From positions 1 through 21,866 of the forward strand of contig JALFRH010000033.1 in assembly GCA_022785155.1 (NCBI GenBank): a stretch of DNA of 21,866 bases, written 5' to 3'. The notes beneath the pieces are model-generated. The model made no database searches. It saw only the letters and a program-made list of their open reading frames with translations, and was not told where the DNA came from. Below are positions 1 to 7,075 of this stretch, in pieces (the stretch's first letter is position 1; each line of letters starts with the position of its first letter). The stretch is from Spirochaetales bacterium. Lineage in GTDB: Bacteria; Spirochaetota; Spirochaetia; Sphaerochaetales; Sphaerochaetaceae. The translations under genes and the position numbers were made by a program.

Positions 1-1
1 A

Positions 2-1153
2 TTAGTACCTATGAAAGCCATCCTGGATGCAACAGACAAGTATTGCTATGCTCAGGGTGCATTCAACGTAAACGCAGTTGCTCAGGCAAAGGCAGTCATT
101 GAAGTCCATGAAATGTTCAGAAGTGCAGCCATTCTTCAGGGAGCTGATCTTGCAAACGGCTTCATGGGTGGAAGGACAGATTTCCAGAACGCCACTTTGG
201 AAGATAAGAAGATCGGTGCAAGAAATATTGCAGAGGCTGTAAAGAAATATGCCGTGGATTCTCCTATTCCTGTGGCCCTCCATCTCGACCATGGCAAGAA
301 CTTCGATTCTTGTAAGGCTGCCATCGAAGGTGGATATACATCCGTCATGATCGACGGTTCCTCCCTTCCTTTCGAGGAAAACATCGAACTTACTAGAGAA
401 GTGGTAAAGTATGCACACGAAAGAGGTGTTACAGTTGAAGGCGAGCTTGGCGTTCTTGCTGGTGTGGAAGACCACGTATTCGCTGCTTCCAGCACATATA
501 CAAACCCGCTGGATGCCATTGAGTTCTTCAAGAAGACAAAGGTGGACGCCCTTGCAATTTCCTATGGTACAAAGCATGGTGCAAATAAGGGTGCAAACAC
601 TGTCATCAGAAAAGAGATTGCCATTGCTACAAAAGAGTGCATGAGACATGAAGGCATCGATGGTGTCCTCGTAAGCCACGGCTCTTCCACTGTTCCTCAG
701 TATATAGTCAAGGAAATCAACGCCCTTGGTGGAGATGTCCAGAATGCTTATGGAATCAAGATCGAGCAATTGCAGGAAGTTGCAAAGTGCGGCATCGGAA
801 AGATCAACGTTGATACAGACATCAGACTTGCTGTTACAAGAAACTTCCGTGAGCTCTTCAGGGATAAGCCAAGCCTCAAGAACAGCCCATCCATCGGACC
901 TGTGTATGAACTTATGGTAAAGAATCCATCTGCCTTCGATCCAAGAGTATTCCTTCCTCCAGTAATGGATGCAGTCATGTATGGCAACATCAATGACGAC
1001 GATACAAGACTTCTCTTTGAGAGAATGGAAGCTGGTGTAAAGGAAGCTGTAGGTTCCCTCATCATTCAGTTCGGTTCCTATGGAAAGGCTCCTCTTGTTG
1101 AATTGGTCACACTTGATGAAATGGCTGAAAGATATAAGAAGGCAGGCATCTGA
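2..1153 (+). CDS. fba: Class II fructose-bisphosphate aldolase-like protein (5' end outside window)
   Basis: Zn-dependent class II aldolase family, which cleaves ketose bisphosphates to dihydroxyacetone phosphate plus an aldehyde. The first visible ATG is at 11, but the in-frame codons before it read Leu-Val-Pro. LVPMK-IL followed by GAFNVN is the usual N-terminus of this family, so the true start is just upstream of the window and the gene is partial. Counting from the Met at 11, HLDHG holds the catalytic Asp93 and metal ligand His94, GTKHG gives His189 and SHGSS gives His223. The family's usual HGGSG loop, which contacts substrate phosphate, is HGSST here. NVDTD near residue 265 is the other conserved strand. 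The stop overlaps the next ATG by one base (TGATG), so translation is coupled to the phosphofructokinase. Family assignment is secure; the substrate may not be fructose-1,6-bisphosphate given the altered loop and neighbours. Confidence 0.9.
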   Translation, partial: LVPMKAILDATDKYCYAQGAFNVNAVAQAKAVIEVHEMFRSAAILQGADLANGFMGGRTDFQNATLEDKKIGARNIAEAVKKYAVDSPIPVALHLDHGKNFDSCKAAIEGGYTSVMIDGSSLPFEENIELTREVVKYAHERGVTVEGELGVLAGVEDHVFAASSTYTNPLDAIEFFKKTKVDALAISYGTKHGANKGANTVIRKEIAIATKECMRHEGIDGVLVSHGSSTVPQYIVKEINALGGDVQNAYGIKIEQLQEVAKCGIGKINVDTDIRLAVTRNFRELFRDKPSLKNSPSIGPVYELMVKNPSAFDPRVFLPPVMDAVMYGNINDDDTRLLFERMEAGVKEAVGSLIIQFGSYGKAPLVELVTLDEMAERYKKAGI

Positions 1154-2310
1154 TGGGAAAGAATATTCTTGTAGCCCACGGTGGCGGCCCTACAGCTGTA
1201 ATCAACACATCCCTTCAGGGAGTGATTGAGACGGCAAGAATCAATGGCGGCTTCGGAAAAATCTATGGTGCCAAGTTTGGTGCTGAAGGTATTCTGAAGA
1301 ACGACCTTTTGGATTTGACAAATATTCCTTCCTCTACTGTAGGAAAGCTTTCCCATACTCCTGCAACTGCCATCGGCAGCTGCAGAAGAAAGCTCAGCGA
1401 TAAGGATTATCCTGCTGTAATCGAGTGTATGAAGAAAAATGACATCGGAGTATTCTTCTACAACGGTGGAAACGACAGCATGGATACCTGCAACAAGATT
1501 TCCATTCTTGCAGAAAAAGAGGGCTTGGATCTTCAGGTAATCGGTATTCCTAAGACAATGGACAACGACCTTGCCCTTACAGACAACTGTCCTGGTTTCG
1601 GTTCCGCCGCACGTTATGCAGCCATCAACGCTTCCGAGCTTGCCTTGGATGCCAATGGCCTTCCTATCCACGTGGTTGTATTGGAACTCATGGGAAGAAA
1701 CGCAGGTTGGGTAACTGCAGCCTCAGCTTTGGCTGCAAGAGTCACAAACTGCGAAGTATTGACATACCTGCCGGAGAAGCTGGTGGATGTCTCCCAGATG
1801 CTTTCAGATATTGAGAAGGCATATGCAAAGGGAAGGGGCTGCCTTGTTACAGTAAGTGAAGGTCTCTGTGGCCTTGACGGCAATCCTTTGGCAGATACAG
1901 GTATCGTTGACGGCTTCGGCCACAAGGTTGCCGGAGGCGTAGGTGAGTTCATCTCCCGTCAGATCATGGATAAGATCGGTCTCAAATCCAGAAGCGAGAA
2001 ACCAGGTCTTGTGGGAAGAACTTCAATTGCCTATCAGTCTGACGTTGACAGGGAAGAGGCTTACGCTGTCGGGAAGAAGGCCGTTGAAGCGGCTGCAGCA
2101 GGAAAGACAGGAAGCATGGTATCAATTGTTGCCGATAGAAGTGAGGGCTTTAAGTTCTCTCTCGATCTGGTGCCTCTAAAGGACGTTGCAAATGTCGAGA
2201 AAAAGTTCCCTCTTGAATGGATCGAAGGAAATAATAAGATTTCAGATGAATTCTTCAAGTATTGCGATCCATTAATGGGAAGTCATCCAGACTTTGCAAT
2301 CTTCAGATAA
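1153..2310 (+). CDS. pfp: Diphosphate-dependent 6-phosphofructokinase (PPi-PFK type)
   Basis: Phosphofructokinase-A superfamily, 385 aa. Such enzymes phosphorylate fructose-6-phosphate, and sometimes sedoheptulose-7-phosphate, at C1. The phosphoryl-donor loop reads GGNDS with Asp108 where ATP enzymes have Gly (GGDGS), and the next loop reads GIPKTMDND with Lys134 where ATP enzymes have Gly (PGTIDND). The Asp plus Lys pair is the established signature for pyrophosphate as donor. Asp137 is the catalytic base equivalent, MGRNAGW near residue 176 is the sugar-phosphate contact, and the N-terminal GGPTAVIN matches PPi-PFKs. Translation starts at the ATG overlapping the aldolase stop, and the gene is second in a four-gene operon. 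PPi dependence would save ATP in a fermenter and allow reversible flux. Whether the ketose phosphate is F6P cannot be seen from sequence. Confidence 0.88.
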   Translation: MGKNILVAHGGGPTAVINTSLQGVIETARINGGFGKIYGAKFGAEGILKNDLLDLTNIPSSTVGKLSHTPATAIGSCRRKLSDKDYPAVIECMKKNDIGVFFYNGGNDSMDTCNKISILAEKEGLDLQVIGIPKTMDNDLALTDNCPGFGSAARYAAINASELALDANGLPIHVVVLELMGRNAGWVTAASALAARVTNCEVLTYLPEKLVDVSQMLSDIEKAYAKGRGCLVTVSEGLCGLDGNPLADTGIVDGFGHKVAGGVGEFISRQIMDKIGLKSRSEKPGLVGRTSIAYQSDVDREEAYAVGKKAVEAAAAGKTGSMVSIVADRSEGFKFSLDLVPLKDVANVEKKFPLEWIEGNNKISDEFFKYCDPLMGSHPDFAIFR

Positions 2311-2322
2311 GGAGAAAAGAAT

Positions 2323-3159
2323 ATGAAGCATATTTATTTGAACCTTAAAAGATTCGACATCCCAAGGGAAAAGGGAGGAGTAAACTCCATTGCCCAGCCA
2401 AAGGAATGGGGGGCTTATATTGTCAAGAATACACAGGAAAAACTCAAAGAGTTCAAGGACACTGAGTTTGCAATGTTCTTTCCTGAAGCCCATCTCATCG
2501 CTGCCAGCAGCGCAAAGACAGAAGATAGCCCTATTGAAATCGGATCTCAGAGCGTTTTCTGGGCAGATACAGCTGTAGGAGGTCCTTTCGGAGCCTTCAC
2601 GACATCCCTTACAGGAAACGCAGCTGTTTGTTGTGGCTGCAGTTACACTCTCATCGGTCACTGCGAGGAGAGAAATAAGCTTGCAGCAATTCTTGCTGAA
2701 GCAGGTGTTGTGGACACAAAGGCAGTAAACAGAATACTCAACAAGGAAATCCTTGCCGCTCAGAAGGCAGGCCTAAAGGTTCTCTATTGTATCGGAGAAA
2801 AGGATACTGAACTCGAGAACTGGGATGGAGTTCTGAAGGAACAGCTTTCCATAGGGCTTTCTGGAGTAGACAAAGAAAGGGTTGCAATTGCCTACGAGCC
2901 TGTTTGGTCCATAGGACCGGGAAAGACTCCTGCAGACAAACCTTACATCACAAAAGTTGCAAAGCTTGTAAAGAAGGAAACCGATGGACTAGATGTAGTC
3001 TATGGTGGTGGCCTCAAGACCGACAACGCAGAAATGCTTGCTTCAATCGATGAAATAGACGGTGGTCTCATTGCCCTTACACGTTTCAAGGGTGAGATCG
3101 GATTCTATCCGGATGAATACATCGAAATCATAAGAACATATCTAGGAGAAAACAAATGA
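2323..3159 (+). CDS. Divergent triosephosphate isomerase-family protein
   Basis: TIM-family isomerase of 278 aa, longer than the usual ~250. The catalytic residues are all present: Lys9 (in N-L-K near the start), His113 in GHCEER (usually GHSER), and Glu192 in AYEPVWSIGPGK, the flexible loop 6 of TIM. However, the phosphate-gripping elements differ. YGGSVK is YGGGLK here, and the C-terminal DG-LVGGASL motif, whose Gly-Gly binds phosphate, is replaced by DGGLIALTRFKG. The N-terminal strand also lacks the normal GNWKMN context. The Shine-Dalgarno AAGGAG overlaps the phosphofructokinase stop, 12 bases before this ATG, and the stop overlaps the next ATG (ATGA). I infer an isomerase working on a substrate other than, or in addition to, glyceraldehyde-3-phosphate; a housekeeping TpiA elsewhere in the genome is expected. 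Confidence 0.82.
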   Translation: MKHIYLNLKRFDIPREKGGVNSIAQPKEWGAYIVKNTQEKLKEFKDTEFAMFFPEAHLIAASSAKTEDSPIEIGSQSVFWADTAVGGPFGAFTTSLTGNAAVCCGCSYTLIGHCEERNKLAAILAEAGVVDTKAVNRILNKEILAAQKAGLKVLYCIGEKDTELENWDGVLKEQLSIGLSGVDKERVAIAYEPVWSIGPGKTPADKPYITKVAKLVKKETDGLDVVYGGGLKTDNAEMLASIDEIDGGLIALTRFKGEIGFYPDEYIEIIRTYLGENK

Positions 3160-4649
3160 AATTGAATTTTGAGTATGGTGAAGGCACAATGGCTGCCCAG
3201 CTCCCTGATTATACGGACGTATTCATTCCAGGTGAGACAGTAAAGGATCCGGACCCACTTCCTCAGGATTGGGATTCTCTCTACAAAGCTACCATGGATT
3301 CCATCAGAAATCCTATCGGTATGCCGACCATTACAGAATTGGCACACAAGGGAAGCAAGGTGACCATCATCATCCCTGACATCGTCAAGGGTGGTTGCCA
3401 GCCGACAAGCCACAGAAAGGTTGCCATGCGCTGTATCCTCAACGAGCTTTACAGTGTAGGGGTTGAGAAGAAGGATATTCTCCTCATCATCTCCAATGGT
3501 CTCCATCCACGTGCAACTGAGAAGGAGATGAAGCAGATTCTTGGTGACGACATCTTCAACGAGTTCTATCCTTACGGCCTTTTGACAAGCCATGACAGCG
3601 AGGACTATGAACACCTTGTAGACTTGGGATACACAGATGGCGGCGACCATGTGATCATGAACAAGTATGTCTATGACTCCGATGTAGCCATTATGATCGG
3701 CCATACTTCAGGTAACCCATATGGCGGATACAGCGGCGGTTACAAACACTGTTCCTGTGGTATCACACATTGGAGAAGCATCGCAGCCCACCATGTTCCG
3801 TCTGTAATGCATAGAAAGGACTTTACTCCTGTTTCCGGAACCAGCACCATGAGGACAAAGTTCGATGAGCAGGGTATGTTCATGGAAGAGAAGATGGGAA
3901 AGAAGTTCTTCTGTGTAGATGCTGTCCTTGATTCCTCTTCCCGCCAGATAGCCATCTTCTCTGGTTATGCAAAGGAAATGCAGCCTGTTTCCTGGGCTGT
4001 TGCAGATAAGCGCACATATGTTCCATTTGCAGAGAAGAAGTATGACTGTATCGTATTCGGTATGCCGACCAACTTCCACTATGGAAACGGAATGGGAACA
4101 AACCCAATCCAGATGATGCAGGCATTGTCTGCCCAGGTCATCAGACACAAGAGGATCATGTCTGACCGCTGTGTATTCATCGTATCTTCCATCTGTGATG
4201 GTTATTTCCACGATGAGAGATGGCCTTATCTCAGGGAACTCTACAATATGTTCCAGCATGACTACAACAATACTCTCCCAGACTTGAACAGATACGGTGA
4301 GTATTTTGCAACCAACGAGGAATATATCAGAAAGTATCGCTATTGCAATGCATTCCATCCATTCCACGGCTTCTCAATGATGAGCTGCGGCCATATTGCA
4401 GAGATGAATACATCCGCTATATATATCGTAGGCGCAAGGGAGCCTGGTATTGCAAGAGGCATGGGCCTGAAGACCAGGGCGACATTCGAGGAAGCTCTGG
4501 CAGATGCTCAGAGAAAGTATCTTCCTGAGAATCCTAATATTCTTGCTCTTCCTCTTACATTCAAGGTCGGTGCAGTACATCTCTCTATGAAGAATGAAGT
4601 CTATGATGGTACAAACGGCCACGCCGGTGACTTCACAATGATGCACTAA
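3156..4649 (+). CDS. LarA-family (DUF2088) nickel-pincer racemase/epimerase homologue
   Basis: 497 aa, related to lactate racemase LarA, whose family racemises or epimerises 2-hydroxyacids with a nickel-pincer nucleotide cofactor tethered to a Lys. L. plantarum LarA is about 425 aa, so this is a long version. Recognisable are IIPDIVKGG (Asp75, with Lys78 where LarA has Arg75), NGLHPRA (His117, equivalent to catalytic His108), GGYSGGYKH (Lys197, equivalent to cofactor-tethering Lys184) and AAHH at 210-213 (His200 region). The second catalytic His of LarA (His174) is unclear: Asn187 sits at the expected spacing and His183 lies four residues earlier. HCSCG after the Lys is unusual. Start ATG overlaps the preceding stop (ATGA), with AGGAGA 7-12 bases upstream. 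Last gene of the operon. No larB/larC/larE cofactor genes are in the window. The substrate is unknown and lactate should not be assumed. Confidence 0.8.
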   Translation: MKLNFEYGEGTMAAQLPDYTDVFIPGETVKDPDPLPQDWDSLYKATMDSIRNPIGMPTITELAHKGSKVTIIIPDIVKGGCQPTSHRKVAMRCILNELYSVGVEKKDILLIISNGLHPRATEKEMKQILGDDIFNEFYPYGLLTSHDSEDYEHLVDLGYTDGGDHVIMNKYVYDSDVAIMIGHTSGNPYGGYSGGYKHCSCGITHWRSIAAHHVPSVMHRKDFTPVSGTSTMRTKFDEQGMFMEEKMGKKFFCVDAVLDSSSRQIAIFSGYAKEMQPVSWAVADKRTYVPFAEKKYDCIVFGMPTNFHYGNGMGTNPIQMMQALSAQVIRHKRIMSDRCVFIVSSICDGYFHDERWPYLRELYNMFQHDYNNTLPDLNRYGEYFATNEEYIRKYRYCNAFHPFHGFSMMSCGHIAEMNTSAIYIVGAREPGIARGMGLKTRATFEEALADAQRKYLPENPNILALPLTFKVGAVHLSMKNEVYDGTNGHAGDFTMMH

Positions 4650-4665
4650 ACGATAGTTTGTCATG

Positions 4666-4699
4666 AAAATCGGGCTGCATGGAAATGTAGCCCGATTTT
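4666..4699 (+). terminator. Rho-independent terminator of the aldolase-PFK-TIM-LarA operon
   Basis: A 14-bp stem (4666-4679 with 4686-4699, one G-U pair) around a 6-nt loop, beginning 17 bases after the LarA-like stop codon. The stem starts with AAAA and ends in TTTT, so it can also act on leftward transcripts of the permease gene, whose stop is at 4729. Confidence 0.88.
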
Positions 4700-4728
4700 G
4701 TGTGTTGATAAACCCAGATCAACGACCC

Positions 4729-5514
4729 TTAAAGGGCAATGCCAAACTTTATACAGTTATATATAGAGAGTGCGATGATTACAGCCATAAGAGCCATGAA
4801 AAGCTTATCTACAGCATTGTTGTCCATCTTCTTGGAGAACATTCTTCCCAAAGTGCTGCCCACTACTGCACAGGCCATCATCATCAATAGCATAGGCCAC
4901 TGGAATGTAGGGACGGTTCTTGTAACGAGAGAGGAAATAAGAGAGAAAAGCTGAGAGAAGAAAATGATGAAGAGTGAAGCCAAGGCCGAGTTCTTTGTAT
5001 CCAAAGAGAAAAGGTATGAAAGGATCATAAGGTTGATTGGTCCTCCACCGATTCCAAGGAAGGAAGACAATACTCCCAAAAAGAGTCCTACAGCCAAAGA
5101 AGAGACAGGGCTCTTCAGGTTCTTTGTGTGTATCTTTGCCTTTTTCAAGGTGTAGATAAATACTGCTCCTGTAAGTAAAACCATTATTATATTCTGCACC
5201 AGGCCCACGAAGGCATCGTTGCCTGCCGCTTTCTTTACCATATCAAAAATCTGTTTTCCAGCTATTCCACCTACAGCTCCTCCGAGAGCCAGCATCAGTG
5301 TCCTGAGGTCAAGCTTCAAGTCTTTCCTGCTTCTTAGAAGTGAGACTATCGTCATGGTAAGGACAGTTGTGCCGCTTAAAAAGCTGATTTGAGAGGTTGT
5401 GAGAGGGAAGGAGGCATCCATGACGGGTTTGATCAGAACGCCGCCTCCGATACCGCTGATTGAACCGACTATGGTTGCTGTCAATACTACAATGGCAAAG
5501 ACGAACATTAACAT
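4729..5514 (-). CDS. TauE/SafE (TSUP) family membrane permease
   Basis: 261-aa integral membrane protein with about eight hydrophobic segments. It contains the duplicated TSUP signature: SGIGGGVLIKP near residue 20 and FLGIGGGPINL near residue 153, one per half of the pseudo-twofold protein. TSUP members export or import small anions such as sulfite, sulfoacetate, taurine-derived compounds or organosulfur acids; the substrate cannot be read from sequence. Start chosen at the ATG at 5514 because AAGGGG lies about 8 bases upstream. It is a single-gene unit, convergent with the LarA operon and divergent from proA. No sulfur-metabolism genes are adjacent. Confidence 0.88.
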   Translation of the reverse strand: MLMFVFAIVVLTATIVGSISGIGGGVLIKPVMDASFPLTTSQISFLSGTTVLTMTIVSLLRSRKDLKLDLRTLMLALGGAVGGIAGKQIFDMVKKAAGNDAFVGLVQNIIMVLLTGAVFIYTLKKAKIHTKNLKSPVSSLAVGLFLGVLSSFLGIGGGPINLMILSYLFSLDTKNSALASLFIIFFSQLFSLISSLVTRTVPTFQWPMLLMMMACAVVGSTLGRMFSKKMDNNAVDKLFMALMAVIIALSIYNCIKFGIAL

Positions 5515-5644
5515 GAAGAACCCCTTATAACTTCTTATTTAAGAAAGAAATACTTAAATAATTAAAATGGATAAATATATCAACACTCTATTACTGAGGA
5601 CTCTAATTGTCAACAGACAATAATATTTATAGAAGAGTATAAGT

Positions 5645-5664
5645 CAACAAACTCCCTTTTGTTG
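5645..5664 (+). other. AT-rich hairpin followed by T5 in the permease/proA gap
   Basis: CAACAAA (5645-5651) pairs with TTTGTTG (5658-5664) around a 6-nt loop and is followed by GTTTTT. It resembles a weak terminator on the plus strand. Its right arm and T-run (5662-5669) can instead pair with AAAACCAA at 5679-5686, giving a mutually exclusive hairpin. Either a weak attenuator for a longer proA transcript or the end of a short transcript; the stem has only two G-C pairs. Confidence 0.3.
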
Positions 5665-5749
5665 GTTTTTCTGGAATGAAAACCAAGGGAATGGAATTGT
5701 GTACATATGGAAAAACTATGCTTCCATGTTATGATTTTCATTTGTTTAG

Positions 5750-5779
5750 TTGAACCCTTTTCTCTCTCTGGTTTATCAT
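5750..5779 (+). promoter_or_regulatory. Candidate proA promoter, predicted leaderless
   Basis: TTGAAC (5750-5755), an 18-nt spacer and TATCAT (5774-5779, 5/6 match to TATAAT). Only six bases separate the -10 from the proA ATG at 5786, so transcription would begin at or next to the start codon. No convincing Shine-Dalgarno is present. Same geometry as dinB, the exported protein at 14459 and the kinase at 19181. Confidence 0.5.
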
Positions 5780-5785
5780 TTAGGT

Positions 5786-7075
5786 ATGGATGATTTAATG
5801 ACTCTTTTCGGTGAGGTGCGCCGCGCCTCATCTTTGTTGGCCGTATCATCTCTCTCTGAGAGAAGGGCTGCTTTGGCCTCTATTTCAAGACTTCTTGATG
5901 AAGAGAAGGCTTTGATAAAGGAGGAGAATGATAAAGATCTGGAGAATGCCGAGAAAGAAGGCATATCTTCCTCCATTCTTCATCGTCTGGTTTTTTCTGA
6001 TGAAAAGCTTAGAAGCGTAAAGAAGGGATACCAAGACCTTTGCGGCCTCAATGATCCCATTGGGAAAATAAGAGAAAAGAGAGAACTGGATCCGGAATTT
6101 GTATTGGAGAAGAAGACCTTCCCTATCGGTGTAATAGGCATGATCTTCGAAGCTCGTCCCGATGCCCTATTACAGATAGCTGGCCTCTCTCTTTTAAGTG
6201 GTAATGGCCTTATCCTAAAAGGTGGAAAAGAGGCATCCAATACCAACAAGATACTTGTGGATATAATAAAAAGAGCAACTTCATCCTTCTCTTTCGGTTC
6301 CTCTTGGATCCTTGGAATTGAAAGCAGGGAAGATGTACAGGTGTTGTTGAAGGCTGAGAAATATGTAGACCTTCTGATACCTAGAGGCTCCAATAAGTTC
6401 GTCAGGTATTGCATGGACAATACAAGGATACCTGTTATGGGACACTCTGATGGTATTTGCCATACTTTCGTAGATAAGTCTGCCGTATTTGATAAAGCTG
6501 TCAAAGTATGTGTGGATGCCAAAGTCCAATACAGTGCTGCATGTAATGCAACGGAGACCTTCCTTGTGCACAAGGAAATACTCCCTTCCTTCCTTCCTCT
6601 CTTGGAAAAGGCTTTTGTTGAAAACAATGTCAAGATCCATGCTGACGCCCAGTCCATGAAGTATTTGGAGACTGCTATTCCAATGGTCAGTGGAGATGAG
6701 AAGAACGAATACCTTGATAAAGAGTGCAACATCATTGCCGTAGAGGATGTAAAGGAAGCTGTAGAGCATATCAACGCTTATGGTTCCCATCATACAGACG
6801 CAATCCTTACAGAGAGTAAGGAGAATGCATCATATTTTGTATCTTTTGTAGATAGTGCCGATGTTTTCGTAAATTGCTCCACCCGTTTTGCAGATGGATA
6901 TAGATTCGGTTTAGGGGCAGAGGTAGGAATATCTACATCAAAGCTTCATGCAAGGGGGCCTGTGGGGCTGGACGGTCTTATGACCACAAAGTGGATTCTC
7001 AAAGGACAGGGTGAGACTGTAGGCGAATACTCAGGTGCCGATGGAAAAGAGTTCCACCATAGGGAGCTTATATGA
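5786..7075 (+). CDS. proA: Glutamate-5-semialdehyde dehydrogenase (gamma-glutamyl phosphate reductase)
   Basis: Second step of proline synthesis: NADPH reduction of gamma-glutamyl phosphate to glutamate semialdehyde. 429 aa from this start, close to the family's 415-420. Aldehyde dehydrogenase fold with the ProA motifs: IGVIGMIFEARPD near residue 115, LKGGKEA near 150, VPRGS-like IPRGSNKFV near 200, GICHTFVD near 225, and catalytic Cys253 in AACNATETFL. The ATG at 5786 is preferred: a TTG at 5750 would add 12 residues but has no ribosome site and coincides with the -35 element, while an ATG at 5798 is also possible. The stop overlaps proB (ATGA). The gene order proA-proB is the reverse of the common proB-proA. 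proC lies 4.8 kb away on the other strand. Confidence 0.93.
   Translation: MDDLMTLFGEVRRASSLLAVSSLSERRAALASISRLLDEEKALIKEENDKDLENAEKEGISSSILHRLVFSDEKLRSVKKGYQDLCGLNDPIGKIREKRELDPEFVLEKKTFPIGVIGMIFEARPDALLQIAGLSLLSGNGLILKGGKEASNTNKILVDIIKRATSSFSFGSSWILGIESREDVQVLLKAEKYVDLLIPRGSNKFVRYCMDNTRIPVMGHSDGICHTFVDKSAVFDKAVKVCVDAKVQYSAACNATETFLVHKEILPSFLPLLEKAFVENNVKIHADAQSMKYLETAIPMVSGDEKNEYLDKECNIIAVEDVKEAVEHINAYGSHHTDAILTESKENASYFVSFVDSADVFVNCSTRFADGYRFGLGAEVGISTSKLHARGPVGLDGLMTTKWILKGQGETVGEYSGADGKEFHHRELI

Noticed and set aside
2..769. 255-codon open frame antisense to the aldolase
   Set aside because: Fully covered by a clear family member on the other strand; Cys-rich composition is a mirror of the coding strand, with no ribosome site or homology.
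5750..5785. TTG start for proA giving 12 extra residues
   Set aside because: No ribosome site, the extra residues do not resemble ProA, and the TTG is better read as part of the -35 TTGAAC.
5515..5785. T-box or amino-acid riboswitch before proA
   Set aside because: No T-box sequence or stem I features; only two weak competing hairpins.
5610..5849. 79-codon minus-strand frame in the permease/proA gap
   Set aside because: No ribosome site, overlaps the start of proA, low-complexity composition.
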